In this document: piece after piece, positions 35,001 through 44,217 of the stretch
How positions within the stretch are numbered: the stretch's first letter is position 1
How the letters are laid out: each line of letters opens with the position of its first letter
NCBI GenBank assembly: GCA_025267735.1
Contig: CM046294.1
Span: 8,776,001 to 8,840,000, forward strand
Length of the DNA: 64,000 nucleotides
From: Mactra quadrangularis
Taxonomy: Eukaryota; Mollusca; Bivalvia; Venerida; Mactridae
Reading direction: 5' to 3'
Program-made: the position numbers and the translations under genes
The notes under the pieces: model-generated
Database searches by the model: none
What the model was told of the DNA's origin: nothing
The model's input: the letters and a program-made list of their open reading frames with translations, nothing else

Positions 35001-38000
35001 ATGTGTTGGTTATTGTATTATACCCATGTATGCAGTACAGACAATCATTAAATTAATAATTATAGAACTAATTAAAGTATTTATATATTATTTACACTCA
35101 TATGCCTATAACTTAGCGCATTTGGATCGCCAGCTCTGTGTTGATTCAAATCCCTTTCTTAAAACCTAGCTACAGCAAGAAACCTCATCAACACTGGGGA
35201 CCAGAGAGCCCATTCGAGAGACATTATTTGATCATTTAAGTTTAAAATATCTTGTTCAACAAATATACTAAATGAATTAATGTTAACTAATTATTTGTTT
35301 ATACAATCAAAACAGAGCTTTTTGAAACTGACTTATAATGCTTTTTGTTTGTATAGTTAGTGTTCCGTATTGTTTGTCACAAAATAATTTCTACGGTCGT
35401 TATCTATTCTGCCATTGAATCTAAATCATGTAGGGCAGTTTTCTGTCATTGAAGTACATGTATGCGCCTTGTAACTGGATAACACTTGAATCCAGAGACT
35501 TAGCCTGTCCAGGAACGGTGACTGACAGTCGTTATATGACCTTGTGCAATAAGTTGCTACAAAACAATTTCAAGGTTGGGCTACCTAATAAACATAAAAA
35601 GGCGTTAAACCCAACGAAACTATGTCAAGGGTGAGCTACGTATTAAACTATAAAATAGACAAATCCTCCATTTGTGTCCATTGGCAAGTCTCATTTTTTA
35701 GTTTTTATTGTAAACAATTTTGGTTTCAAATGTTTAGATGAAATGATACTATATATAATGGAAGGAAAATACGATATTGTGATGTGGTTAAATGAAACAA
35801 TAAGTATTCAGTTGGTATGTGAAAAAATACCATTGTGTATCAATTTAAGAAACAAAGTTATCTGATTGTCACAGTTTTTTTTATAAAAAGGGTTAATCCT
35901 TGGATAGCTTCTCTATTTACATTGTCGGAAACTCACGGTACTTAACGTTAATTTCGTTGACGAATAATTATGGTGACTGATTAACGCCATGTCTCATTGT
36001 CGACCCGCGGAGCATCTCATAAAAACACTAACAAAATGATATTTTTGTCGTATATTCGTCCCGCAGAGCGCCATGCAAAACACAATCATACGATATTTTA
36101 ATCATTTGTCGTGTTTTCTGTCTAGGAAAGCGAAATGCAAAAATGTATGTGTGCGACAATGCTATTTCTTAAGTACGACACTTTTTCATGTCGTGTTATT
36201 CTTTAAATTTGTTGTATCGTTGAATCTTCGTCTCTGATCCCGCTGGACGAAGATGCGACAAAAAGACTTTCGTCTCTTTGTGTTTACGTGCAGCGCCTCG
36301 CGGGACAAAGATACGAGAGATCTACTCTGTTGCATAATTGTGTTTTCGCTCTTTCGCCCTCCGCTTACACATGCGCAGAAGACATTTAAAGATATACGCA
36401 TGTGTAAGAAGGCGAAAGAACTCAAACACAATCATGTGACATAAATGATATGTCGCTTCTTTGTCCCACGATGCGCCACAGGAAAGGAAAAAAACTCCCA
36501 AGAAAATGCGTGTTTTGCATGGCGTCCCGCGGGACGAAGATACGACAAAATTCAATGTTGTCGTAATTTTGTGTTTTTATGTGGCGCGTGCGAGATGACA
36601 ATGCGACATGGCGTAAATCAGCTACCATAATAATATAACCCAGGTTACCGAAGATGCTCTTTCTACTACCAATGCTATTATGAGGATATTTTTACAAGGT
36701 GTGTACATGTACAAGCTAGTGCTCTTTTTGTGTTCAAATTTTCCATCAACTTGTACATTAGTTTTAACCTCAAACCCAGCCCTGCGTTCAGTTACCGCGA
36801 ACGTTCTGTAACGTTCTGTAACGTTCGCCAACAGTAATAATTGAACGGCATGTTAGCAGAAAACGTTTAAGGCCAACAGCTAACGGTTTTAGTATATAGT
36901 ACGCGAATATGAAACAACCTGAAACAAAATAGTTCCAGTACATTTTGCAAAATAGTAACTGCCATAGCGAATAGACTATATCCGAAATTCAAATATTTGG
37001 GTTTTCCCCTCCGGTACAAACAAACTTTCACTGTTTCAATGAAAACGTGTGTAAAAAAGAACAGTAGTATTTAATCCATAGTTCGTGTTGTTTAGCGATA
37101 CTGTGTAGACAACTTTGTTTGTACCGCCTGTGCACGGACGGAAAACCCCATAATTTTAATTTCTGGATTAGGTCTAACGAAGTCGGTGGTGTTACTCCCG
37201 TTGATTTAGATCAATACATGTACAAAAAACAAGTAAACAAGTCGTTACTTCTATTTTATTAGAAGAATTCGGAGAGGAGGACTTGTTTACTTGTTTTTAA
37301 ACTATGTATGAATTGCAAGTATCTATCAAATCCAATGCATGATAATAGACAAGACCATAGTTTATATTGTTTTGATGTTTTCATCACGCAGTGACATATT
37401 TTATGTATAACAATATTATCTGTTGTAAAACTACAAAATTCACAATGCTGTAAAAACTGTCTAGAAATAAACATCCCTATATTATTTAAGAGAATTTTAC
37501 AAACAGATAAAAGTTTTGGGTTTAACTTAGCGATTCGCCACAAAGGGGAGTAATCATTTACATCAATAACATTCACAGTTACACCCCATTTGTCACAGTT
37601 TATAAGACGATGTAAGGAATCATTCTTTCTGAGCGCTATAACACTTCGATTTAAAATTTGTTTCCATTGTCCCTTTGAAGGAAATATTCCATTTTCAATA
37701 TATTGTTCCAGGTAAACCACAAGGTTATATCTTTGTAAAAGTTTGTATATATCGGGTATAAACCCTAGACATTGATCATCAATGCTGATGTACCTTAAAA
37801 GTCTATTATTAAAAATTTCTTTTACAATATAATACGGATAATTCTACAGATCTGACCAAAGAATTTGAGTTTTACAGTTTCAAGTATTGTATCAATTGGA
37901 ACAGAGTTAATAGTTAACATACAGAAATCTGTACAAATACATCTATGGAAACCTTGCATGTGTTTAATACAAATTTTCTGAGCTTTGGATTGACGATCTA

Positions 38001-39147
38001 GATCACTTGTCGAGTTATTACTCCAAAGCTCACTACCATATTAAGATTTAGGAAGCGCAGTAGAACGAAATATAGTCATCAAAGTAGAAAGTCGAGTATA
38101 CGTGTTAGTTTTAACCACAGTTTAGAAGAGAAGCTATTAGTTTCTTGGAGAAATTCCTATTTAAGATCATTTATTAATGCTAAACAAAACAAATGAAATG
38201 TTTACAAAACACGTCAGATAAATAAATGCATTAACTAAAAATTTCTCGTCTAGCTGTCTTACCACATAAAGTACGTACGCTTTTTAGTCTAACCTTTGCG
38301 GACTTCAGTGGCGGCCTCCATGAGGGAGTTAGACAGTAATTAGGCAGTAACAGCCGAAAAGTTCCGCATGCGCAGGCATATTCAAAACGCATTCCATATA
38401 ACGGTGTGCGCTCAATTACAACTAGGTGGAATTGAACAACTGTAGGTAAATGTCTTGTTCAAGGAAATTAGCAGTAACCCTAATGGAGTTTCTTTCGATC
38501 CCGAAACACGCTTCCTACCACTGGGCCTCTGCTACTATATATCCTGTTAACGTGTTGTTATTAAAGCCCCTATATGAATATATGTTTATTAAAGTATTGA
38601 CAACAACATTCTACTTTCGGTTTCGATCTACTTTTACTTTGAAATGCAAAAAATAACATAAATATATTTAAGTAAGATCTGCATTTATCATATCAATCAT
38701 GTTTATTAGAGGTGTTTGAAATTATGGTGGCATATTTCTGCCATCAGATAATCACATAACTAACTAGTTAATTAAGAGGTTAACTAGTTACGGTAACTAG
38801 TTAACCATTTATCTAACTAGTTAATTAAGAGGTCAGCTAGCTACGATAACTAGTTACCGTAACTAGTTAACTTCTTAATTAACTAGTTATTTATGTGGTT
38901 ATCTGATGGCAGAAATATGCCACCATATAAAATAGATAAATGTCTTTTCTTTGCACTCCAAAGCAGTGTTACTTTTGATAACACTTATAGTGATATTCAT
39001 ATATTTCAGGTGATGGATAGAGATGCTAAACTAATGAGACAAGATGGACCGACGATCTTCTCACAAGCTAAACACATGGTTGGTATACCGGAAATAGCGG
39101 ATCTTATCCTGAAAGCTCAGAAATATGCAACACAATCTTGCCAATAG
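25993..39147 (+). CDS. ureG: Urease accessory GTPase UreG, 7 exons
   Basis: UreG is a SIMIBI-class GTPase that binds nickel and, with UreD/UreF partners, loads the urease active site. Exons 25993-26029, 29259-29401, 31297-31421, 31783-31879, 32425-32572, 33607-33710 and 39010-39147 join in frame to 263 residues, near the usual length of eukaryotic UreG. Seen: a His-rich N-terminus (seven His in residues 23-37), P-loop GPVGSGKT (69-76), TNDIFTREDWEFL (about 97-109), the metal-binding CPH in [13 protein letters not shown] (127-129), [18 protein letters not shown] (from 158), GTP-base motif NKTD (205-208) and the C-terminal FSQAKHMVG. All key residues are intact, so it should be functional. Only exon 1 is uncertain. 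Introns carry SINEs, a minisatellite and a LINE fragment. Confidence 0.95.
26105..26322. mobile_element. MITE, CAGCGTGTT family, copy 2
   Basis: Contains 'gcgaacgttacaggtacggg', 'gacaactcaacccgt', the inverted 'cgggttgagttgtc' and the end 'ttgaacacgctgc'. It lies 76 bp downstream of the proposed ureG exon 1. Confidence 0.6.
26420..26512. repeat. Near-perfect palindrome
   Basis: The arms 'aaacgaactagttaatagac' and 'gtctattaactagttcgttt' meet at a short AT centre. Outer inverted flanks 'agcaatgtgtata' extend it. It would extrude as a cruciform. Located in ureG intron 1. Confidence 0.65.
27425..27705. mobile_element. MITE with GGCGGATCCAG ends
   Basis: 'ggcggatccagcgggg' on the left and 'ccccctcctag...ctggatccgctcc' on the right are inverted. 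Three 'ctagaaaagttcggacccc' blocks lie beside the right end. The ends fit hAT-type non-autonomous elements. Confidence 0.6.
28755..28891. repeat. Long palindrome
   Basis: 'tttactgtacaatacggaaa' then 'tatatttggacgagta' is mirrored by 'tacgagtccaaatatatttc', with a nested 'agtcatattggacgag' stem. A foldback element in ureG intron 1. Confidence 0.7.
29108..29203. repeat. Inverted-repeat element, TTGGCCC core
   Basis: 'gatataggccctgtt' and 'acacgcctatatc' bound an inner 'attggccc...gggccaat' hairpin. It ends about 55 bp before ureG exon 2. The 'ttggcccgagggc' core also appears in elements near 40.76, 49.30 and 49.78 kb. Confidence 0.5.
29259..29401 (+). CDS. ureG: ureG exon 2 (His-rich segment)
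   Basis: 143 nt after ccaacag. It encodes [15 protein letters not shown] and then [20 protein letters not shown]. Plant UreG proteins also carry a His-rich leader, thought to store or bind nickel. The donor is CAG/gttagt. Confidence 0.9.
29445..29785. repeat. Pentanucleotide microsatellite (GTGCT / GTTGC)
   Basis: Degenerate GTGCT repeats from about 29470, then a near-perfect GTTGC run (about a dozen copies, 29705-29765). Strong strand asymmetry. Open frames across it are artefacts. In ureG intron 2. Confidence 0.9.
30430..31170. repeat. Minisatellite, about 26-bp unit
   Basis: Unit close to 'gtgtgcgagtagatgagtgt' plus 'aaatgt', with variants 'gtaaagggatgagt' and 'gagtggatgagt'. Roughly 28 copies. 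One strand is almost free of C. It lies in ureG intron 2, about 130 bp before exon 3. Confidence 0.9.
31297..31421 (+). CDS. ureG: ureG exon 3 (P-loop)
   Basis: 125 nt: [20 protein letters not shown], then [20 protein letters not shown] and T. The acceptor is ttttag/CGA and the donor AAG/gtatgt. Confidence 0.96.
31783..31879 (+). CDS. ureG: ureG exon 4 (CPH metal site)
   Basis: 97 nt: [20 protein letters not shown], then [12 protein letters not shown]. It contains the invariant Cys-Pro-His that binds nickel or zinc at the UreG dimer interface. Acceptor attcag, donor gtaagt. Confidence 0.96.
32425..32572 (+). CDS. ureG: ureG exon 5
   Basis: 148 nt: [20 protein letters not shown], then [20 protein letters not shown] and YIIYVIDVA(G). 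Acceptor tttaag, donor gtagat. Confidence 0.96.
33607..33710 (+). CDS. ureG: ureG exon 6 (NKTD motif)
   Basis: 104 nt: (G)[18 protein letters not shown], then [16 protein letters not shown]. It includes the guanine-specificity motif NKTD. Acceptor ttccag, donor gtaagt. Confidence 0.96.
34214..34510. mobile_element. MITE with ACAGGTCG ends, copy 1
   Basis: Left end 'acaggtcgtatactaggtca', right end 'gtggacgacctgt'. The copy at 48620-48902 shares both ends and the inner 'gcatgaacagcattt'. In ureG intron 6. Confidence 0.7.
34651..34925 (-). mobile_element. tRNA-Pro-like SINE
   Basis: Read on the minus strand, the head 'gatcgatagcgcagctggta' (A box), anticodon-loop-like 'tttggaa' (Pro-UGG) and 'gggttcgaatccc' (B box) are followed by a body with 'cggccttgtggaagggta' and a tail 'ttgacacggcgttaac'. 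In ureG intron 6. Confidence 0.75.
35431..35618 (+). mobile_element. SINE tail fragment (Lys-type family)
   Basis: 'tagggcagttttctgtcatt', 'agcctgtccaggaac', 'gtcgttatatgacctt' and 'ggcgttaaacccaac', matching the 22028-22314 body. Interrupted near the tail. Confidence 0.6.
35906..36664. mobile_element. Foldback-like element with internal CGACA/TCGTC repeats
   Basis: The ends 'attgtcggaaactcacggta' and 'caggttaccgaagat' resemble the hairpin at 21823-21911. The inside is a mosaic of direct and inverted blocks such as 'ccgcgggacgaagatacgac', 'gtcgtattttgt'-like stretches and 'aaacacaatcat'. Frames are open on both strands but lack any family resemblance. Confidence 0.5.
36972..37172. mobile_element. 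MITE with GGTTTTCC ends
   Basis: 'tttgggttttcccctccggt' with 'acaaacaaac' is mirrored by 'gtttgtaccgcc' and 'ggacggaaaacccc'. About 200 bp in ureG intron 6. Confidence 0.5.
37259..38110 (-). mobile_element. Non-LTR retrotransposon ORF2 fragment (post-RT region), one frameshift
   Basis: Minus-strand translation gives [20 protein letters not shown], then [20 protein letters not shown] and [20 protein letters not shown]. After a frame change near 37840 it continues [20 protein letters not shown], then [16 protein letters not shown] and, near the C-terminus, [20 protein letters not shown]. The 'YGsElW' block after the RT core and a terminal Cys/His-rich tail are standard for mollusc LINEs. The RT core itself is missing. 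It is a dead copy in ureG intron 6. Confidence 0.7.
38432..38545 (-). mobile_element. SINE head fragment
   Basis: Read on the minus strand: 'gcagaggcccagtggtagga' with a degenerate B-box region, then 'ccttgaacaagacatttacc'. Same family as 55668-55800. Confidence 0.45.
38605..39000. repeat. Older dispersed repeat, split by a palindromic insertion
   Basis: 'attctactttcggtt', 'tttgaaatgcaa', 'attagaggtgtt' and 'gataaatgtcttttctttgc' recur at 59255-59440 in the same order. The 59-kb copy lacks the 205-bp segment present here. Confidence 0.7.
38723..38927. mobile_element. 205-bp near-perfect palindromic foldback element
   Basis: The ends 'tatggtggcatatttctgcc' and 'ggcagaaatatgccaccata' are exact inverse copies. 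The inside is multiple 'taactagttaa' palindromes with 'ttaattaagagg'. The related copy at 59.37 kb is an empty site, showing insertion. It sits 83 bp before the last ureG exon. Confidence 0.8.
39010..39147 (+). CDS. ureG: ureG terminal exon
   Basis: 138 nt including [23 protein letters not shown], then [20 protein letters not shown] and TQSCQ. The acceptor is atttcag/GTG. A 205-bp palindromic insertion ends 83 bp before the exon, so the 5.3-kb last intron has been invaded right up to its 3' end. Confidence 0.95.
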   Translation: MMDRDAKLMRQDGPTIFSQAKHMVGIPEIADLILKAQKYATQSCQ

Positions 39148-39384
39148 ACCCATGTGAAATTCGACATGTCACAAGTCATGACGTCATAACTTTGACGTCA
39201 TTTAGCTTTGATTTTATGTTGCTTATGTGTTTGGCAATATATGTGCAAAATTTTGTAAAACATCTGACAGACACTATTTGAGAAAACTATCTTATGTGTG
39301 GAGTGATGTTGTTTGACAGTTGTTTAAATTGCCCTCCAAAAACATTGGACAAGATCCCGATTCATGAATTAACCGATTCACATA

Positions 39385-39658
39385 CAATGGGGTCCAAAAG
39401 TTTCTTTACGCATGTTCATTTTTGATATTTTACAATATATTTAGCTATACTACACATGTTATTGTTAGTTTCTCAGGTAATGTACAGTTCAACAATAACA
39501 CTCAATTATGTTCTTTCATCCTCCCTTTTTGTCAAAATGTAGTTTTTAATGAAAAAAATGACTTTGATTCATAATTATTATATTCTTTACAAAAGTTCAG
39601 GTTTTCAGTGAAAATATGCAAAAGATTACTTGTGTAAAGAAACTTTTGGACCCCAGTG
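39385..39658. mobile_element. Tc1/mariner-type MITE
   Basis: Ends CAATGGGGTCCAAAAGTTTC and the complement of 'gaaacttttggaccccagtg' match over about 25 bp. Both flanks are TA. Short and non-coding. It lies about 240 bp past the ureG stop and may fall in its 3' UTR. Confidence 0.8.
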
Positions 39659-39660
39659 TA

Positions 39661-39730
39661 TAGGCCCATTCGGAACACCTCGACCTTTCATGAATGAATA
39701 ATCTCGGAAGGATTCGTGGGATTCTACCCT
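39661..39730. repeat. Dispersed repeat, inverted copy at 54401-54456
   Basis: 'cattcggaacacctcgacct', 'ttcatgaatg' and 'ctcggaaggattcgtggg' occur here and, reverse-complemented, at 54401-54456. Family unknown. Confidence 0.55.
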
Positions 39731-40199
39731 GGCGGCATTAAACTAGTAATCCAAGTTCATGGAAAGAGACAAAGGTATCATTATTCCACCAAATTTTTCT
39801 AGAGCAGCGTATTACTATGTTAGGATTTACAGTAACTTAAATACATTAGATTTTATAAAAGTGGTGAAGATATTTGATAAGCTGCCTGGGGATATAATTA
39901 TAGTCGTCGAAATTGTAGAAAATGTGTTTTAAAAGCGAACATAATATTATTCATGTATGTCATTTTTGTTTTGTCACTCGGAAGCTATGTTGAACCTCAT
40001 TTTTCACAACCCGTGTTTTTCACAACTTGTGATAAACACGTACGCATTTTTCACAACTTGTGTAAAAAACACGTTAGCATACAAAATTCATACAAGCATA
40101 GAAACGCATTTTTCACAACTTCAAATGTGACGAAAAAAGTGGTTGAAAAACTTGAGTTTTTTGGTATTAACGCATTTTTCACACATGTAATTTTTTAGT

Positions 40200-40821
40200 A
40201 GTAGTTTTTTTTAAATGAGGTTCAAAGTTTGTTACAACCCGTTTTGTAATAATACCCCGAAATGAATAAAGTGTCTAGTTGTATTAGTTTGATTATAAAA
40301 TATACTTTAATACTTTAAATTAATAGTAAAGAAAGAAAATAATGCTAAACGAGCAAACATTAATTATCAAATAGACAAAATACTTACATTTTGCCATGTT
40401 AATTTGAAGATTTCGACAGAAAAACAAGTTGTCATATTTTATTGCAAACGAGTTATTACAAAATTGGCTCAACTTACCAACCCGTTAATAATAAATCTTT
40501 AATATAATTAGGGTTTTTATAACAAAACAGGTTGTAATAAACGTGGAAAAAACCACGATCGTAATTTTTACAGGTTGTGAAAAACACAGTTTGTGAAATA
40601 TGAGGTTCAACGTTGAACCTCATTTTTCACAGAACGCGTTTTTCACAACCTGTGAAAAACGAGGTTCAAAATGGCAACTTTGCTCAATATGTATAGGTTA
40701 TTAAACAGGGCAAGTGTGCCTTAAGGAAGATATCGGCACACTTGCTTAGGTATTGGCCCGAGGGCTTTAGCAAGTTTCACAAGTTGTGAAAAACACGGGT
40801 TGTGAAAAATGAGGTTCAACA
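40200..40821. repeat. Internal or nested TIR-like sequences of the TGTTGAACC family
   Basis: 'gaggttcaacgttgaacctc' at about 40603-40622 is two ends abutting head to head. Another inward end closes at 40821 (gaggttcaaca). A partial 'ttaaacagggcaagtgtgcc' block links to the 49-kb tandem repeat. Suggests nested or end-duplicated copies. Confidence 0.6.
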
Positions 40822-42057
40822 ATGCTTCCATAACGAGCATAGGGCAGTTGCTAGCGACAATATAGGTGTTTTTACATCGAATTGTTGTTTGCCACTGTAC
40901 ATTGGTGTGATCAAGTTCAAGTTACGCGCACATTTATTGTTACTTCTATATTTAATGAGGGAAACTCTTACAAAACCCCTGTGCTCCGTAACGGCTATTT
41001 TGCGTAACAAGTATTTCACATGCTATATGATATAATTTATGGAAGAAACAAACTGTTTTTGTTTTCGATATTCCTCTTTTGATCGCTTGAGCATGTTAAA
41101 AGCAAAATTAGGCCTTAGCACTAACAGTTACGGTATGTGTGTAAGAAAAACATATTTTAGTGCAGGTACAGGATGAAGCATAAATCTGAAAAATTTGTGA
41201 TGGATGACTTTCAGATTTTCAATTTTACAATTAATCTTACTTCCATTGACTCATTTATTTAAGTGGAAAGAAAAATGTTGATGTCTCTTTCATTAAGAAT
41301 GAAAATTCATTTCGTTACGGAGCATAGTGAGCTTGTTACGGAACATGAATTGAAATAATAACGATTTACGTGATCACTGAATTAATTTGAATGCATTTCA
41401 CATTATCACAATACTTTTACTACATAAACAGACTAACTGAACGTTTTCCAGGCTTATACATGTATGATGAAAATTGATGAAAATTGTTGGGTCCGTGAAG
41501 ATTTACATATTTGACACACCTGAATGTGTTTCAAATTCATAACAAAACAATACTTGTGAAACTAATTTATACAAAGTTATGATCATAACAACAATACAGA
41601 ACATATAATCTATTTATTTCCAGAGTTGCCCGCAAGACTGAAGTAAGATATTTGGATTAAAGAGCGAGTTACTACAGTCTTGAGAGCAACCCTCCTTTTA
41701 TATGATATACTTTAATGTAATTATGTACCTTTCATGTTTTATGAACTAAACTATTCTACGATCTTTATTCCGCCTACTACAACATAAAATTAGGCTTCAT
41801 TCAGCCATTGGTAGAATCCAAGTATTGATGGTTTAAAGTTATATCTCCATAAAAATTTCGTTATAAAGTAATGTACGGTCTAATACATGTACAGCTTAAA
41901 GTAACCATAATAAACGTAAACATAACACTATTCATTTTAAAATATTCATAAACTTATATATCTCAATATGTCAATGCTACCTCTTAATACGTAAATATGT
42001 ATAATATAAAATAAAGATATATATTAAAAATAAAATATAAAAATAAAAATTTATGCA

Positions 42058-42150
42058 TTTGCTAGGTTTCGAACCAGAGACCTCTTGAACTTTTCATGTC
42101 ATATGCTTATTTCCGATCCTTCCCTTTAGCCGACTGAGCTGTTTGGGTCC
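42058..42150 (-). repeat. tRNA-like (SINE head) segment; copies also at 44663-44757 and 47273-47368
   Basis: Minus strand: 'cagctcagtcggctaaaggg' resembles an A box and 'tggttcgaaacc' a B box. The intervening length and anticodon arm do not fold as a clean tRNA, so a SINE head is more likely than a tRNA gene. Confidence 0.5.
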
Positions 42151-43117
42151 TAAAAGACAGAGCATGTAACAATCGTTAAATACTGTAAAAAGGACATTAA
42201 ATATGGGGAAGATAATTTTGAAAGATGAATCCTAAATTTAGTGAGTTGTTATCAAATACAAATAAACTGCACTATCAAATTAAACAAGCAATTAAATTGT
42301 GATTGGTAAAAAACGTATTAATGATAGTTATGAAATTTCAAGTAAAATAATCCCATGTACGATTTATTTGACGTACTAATTAATTATGCACAGCGCTATA
42401 TTTAACTGAAAACCTTGTAATTAATATTTTGTATATAGACCCATAGACGTTCTTGTAAGAAACAGAACAGTTTTGCCTGTTCACTTTGTCAAGCGTTTTT
42501 TGGCGAAGCATTTTACTGGCTCTGGTCGTTCCCAAACACCAAGTCATTCCCTTTTCTTAGAGAAGGGAAATTTGGCATGGTTACCAGAGCTGTTGGTGTT
42601 TTGCTAGTACTTAGACAAACGCTTTGTTTTCTGCGTTCGTCATCGTGAGATGACGAAACAACCTGCATGAGTCGTGTATGTGGTCGCACGATCATGGCGC
42701 TCTATCCTGTCTCGCCACCCTAAATAACTATATTGAAAACGATTTAATATTTCTTTCATCTTGAAAAAAATATTAATGAATACATGTACACTTTAAAATG
42801 GATTAATTTGCTATGTCCATTTCATACAATTCTGTACTTATTACCCTTTCGAAAAATTCATAATGTTTTAAATCCAACCTCCTATAATCGAAGACAGGAA
42901 GAGTGCCATGGTCAAAATGCAGTATTATGATAAACACAAATATATTCAAAAATACATAAAATGAATTTCTACGAACCCGGGTCACGTCAGTTTAATGCAT
43001 TGCTTCTCATATTTAAAATATGCAAACAATATGAAACCATTAAAATAGTTTTGTCGGAAAAATATTGGCATCTTGAGAGAGGTCGATCGAGGAAGTTATA
43101 ACTTTACCATCGGACTT

Positions 43118-43213
43118 ACCTCGGCGATCTTCTATGCAGATAAATCTCGGATATCATAAGGTGAAAAAGTAGATCTACGAAGTTAGTTTCTGTAGTAATG
43201 TAGTCTGAACTGC
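43118..43213 (-). other. Exon-like segment in the tandem unit (also in copies 2 and 3)
   Basis: On the minus strand an acceptor-like 'tttctgtgcag' and a consensus donor 'gccgag/gtaagt' bound a segment of about 96 nt with one frame open: SDYITTETNFVDLLFHLMIS, then EIYLHRRSP. Further upstream (46187-46075 and 49078-48970 in the other copies) lies SFGTTSATIYEDIPRKSDVV. These could be exons of a transcript copied with the unit. No family is recognised. Confidence 0.3.
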
Positions 43214-44217
43214 ACAGAAATACGACGTGTGAGAAGTTGTTCTGATGTGATGATGAGATAAACGTGTAACAAGGTTATTATTAAATGCTGACATGCAAAT
43301 GACAAATGGACGTGTTTCTATGTATATAGAGACAGTCCAGGGCCATTTGCTATGACTTCTAAATGTTGTTTGTATAGCTAATTAGTAATCTAGCATACAC
43401 ATTTTTTAATATTATTGATTTTACACGTCGATGTATAAACAACTTGCCAGGCAGTTAATCGTCGGACCTTATAGACTGGTAGTATTTCTACAACGTCTGA
43501 TTTCCGAGGTATATCTTCGTAGATGGTCGCCGAGGTTGTTCCAAATGATAACTTAGTCAAAAATTTCAAATATTATCGGTCGTTTTCAGTTCCTCTTTTC
43601 GGTTAACATGTGGTATTGTATTTTATTTCGTATTCACGGTTCCATGTTCTAACAGAAACCAACATCTTATTATAGTTTATAATAACTCTTTTTAATATAT
43701 CATGCTTGTTTGTTTGATTGTTTGTTGGTTTTAACGCCGTGGCAACACCTTGTATAGGTCATATGACGACGGTCAGTCAACCTACTCACTCCTCCTGGAA
43801 AGGTTAAATCTCTGGATTTAGCTTTTAACCAACTACTAAGTACACACATCGTCAGAAACTGACAACTGCTCTACATAATTAAAAATCATTGGTAGGAGGG
43901 AGAATAGCCGTAGAAAGGCTTGGGCTAGCTATTTAGGGGCGCTTGTCTATTTCAGAGACATGACTTGTTATCCATTGTTGTTCACTGTCCAAACAATGCA
44001 GTTTTGGCTGCTCAACTAATATTGTTTTACCTGAGTTCCTACGAATTGTGAGAAAATAGGTTGAATTATATTCTGTGGAAATAAGGAATATATTGAATGA
44101 AAAAGAATGACTTTTTATCATTATTGTTTTATCATTATATTTATAATGTAGATCTACAATGTTATAAAGATATCTTACGTTTATATAAAAAATGTCCTCT
44201 TTATCAGTATGATTGTA

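Larger units (their letters stand above)
41611..44217. repeat. 2.6-kb tandem unit, copy 1
   Basis: Runs from 'tttatttccagagttgcccg' to the next such motif, 2,607 bp on. It contains a copy of the 70-bp inverted-repeat element (41624-41693), a tRNA-like segment (42058-42150, minus), two conserved minus-strand open frames (42513-42695, 42803-42985), an exon-like segment near 43118-43213 and a SINE tail (43722-43925, minus). Confidence 0.85.

Noticed and set aside
42058..42150. tRNA gene, repeated in the tandem units
   Set aside because: Only A- and B-box-like segments are convincing; the spacing and middle arm do not fit a tRNA.
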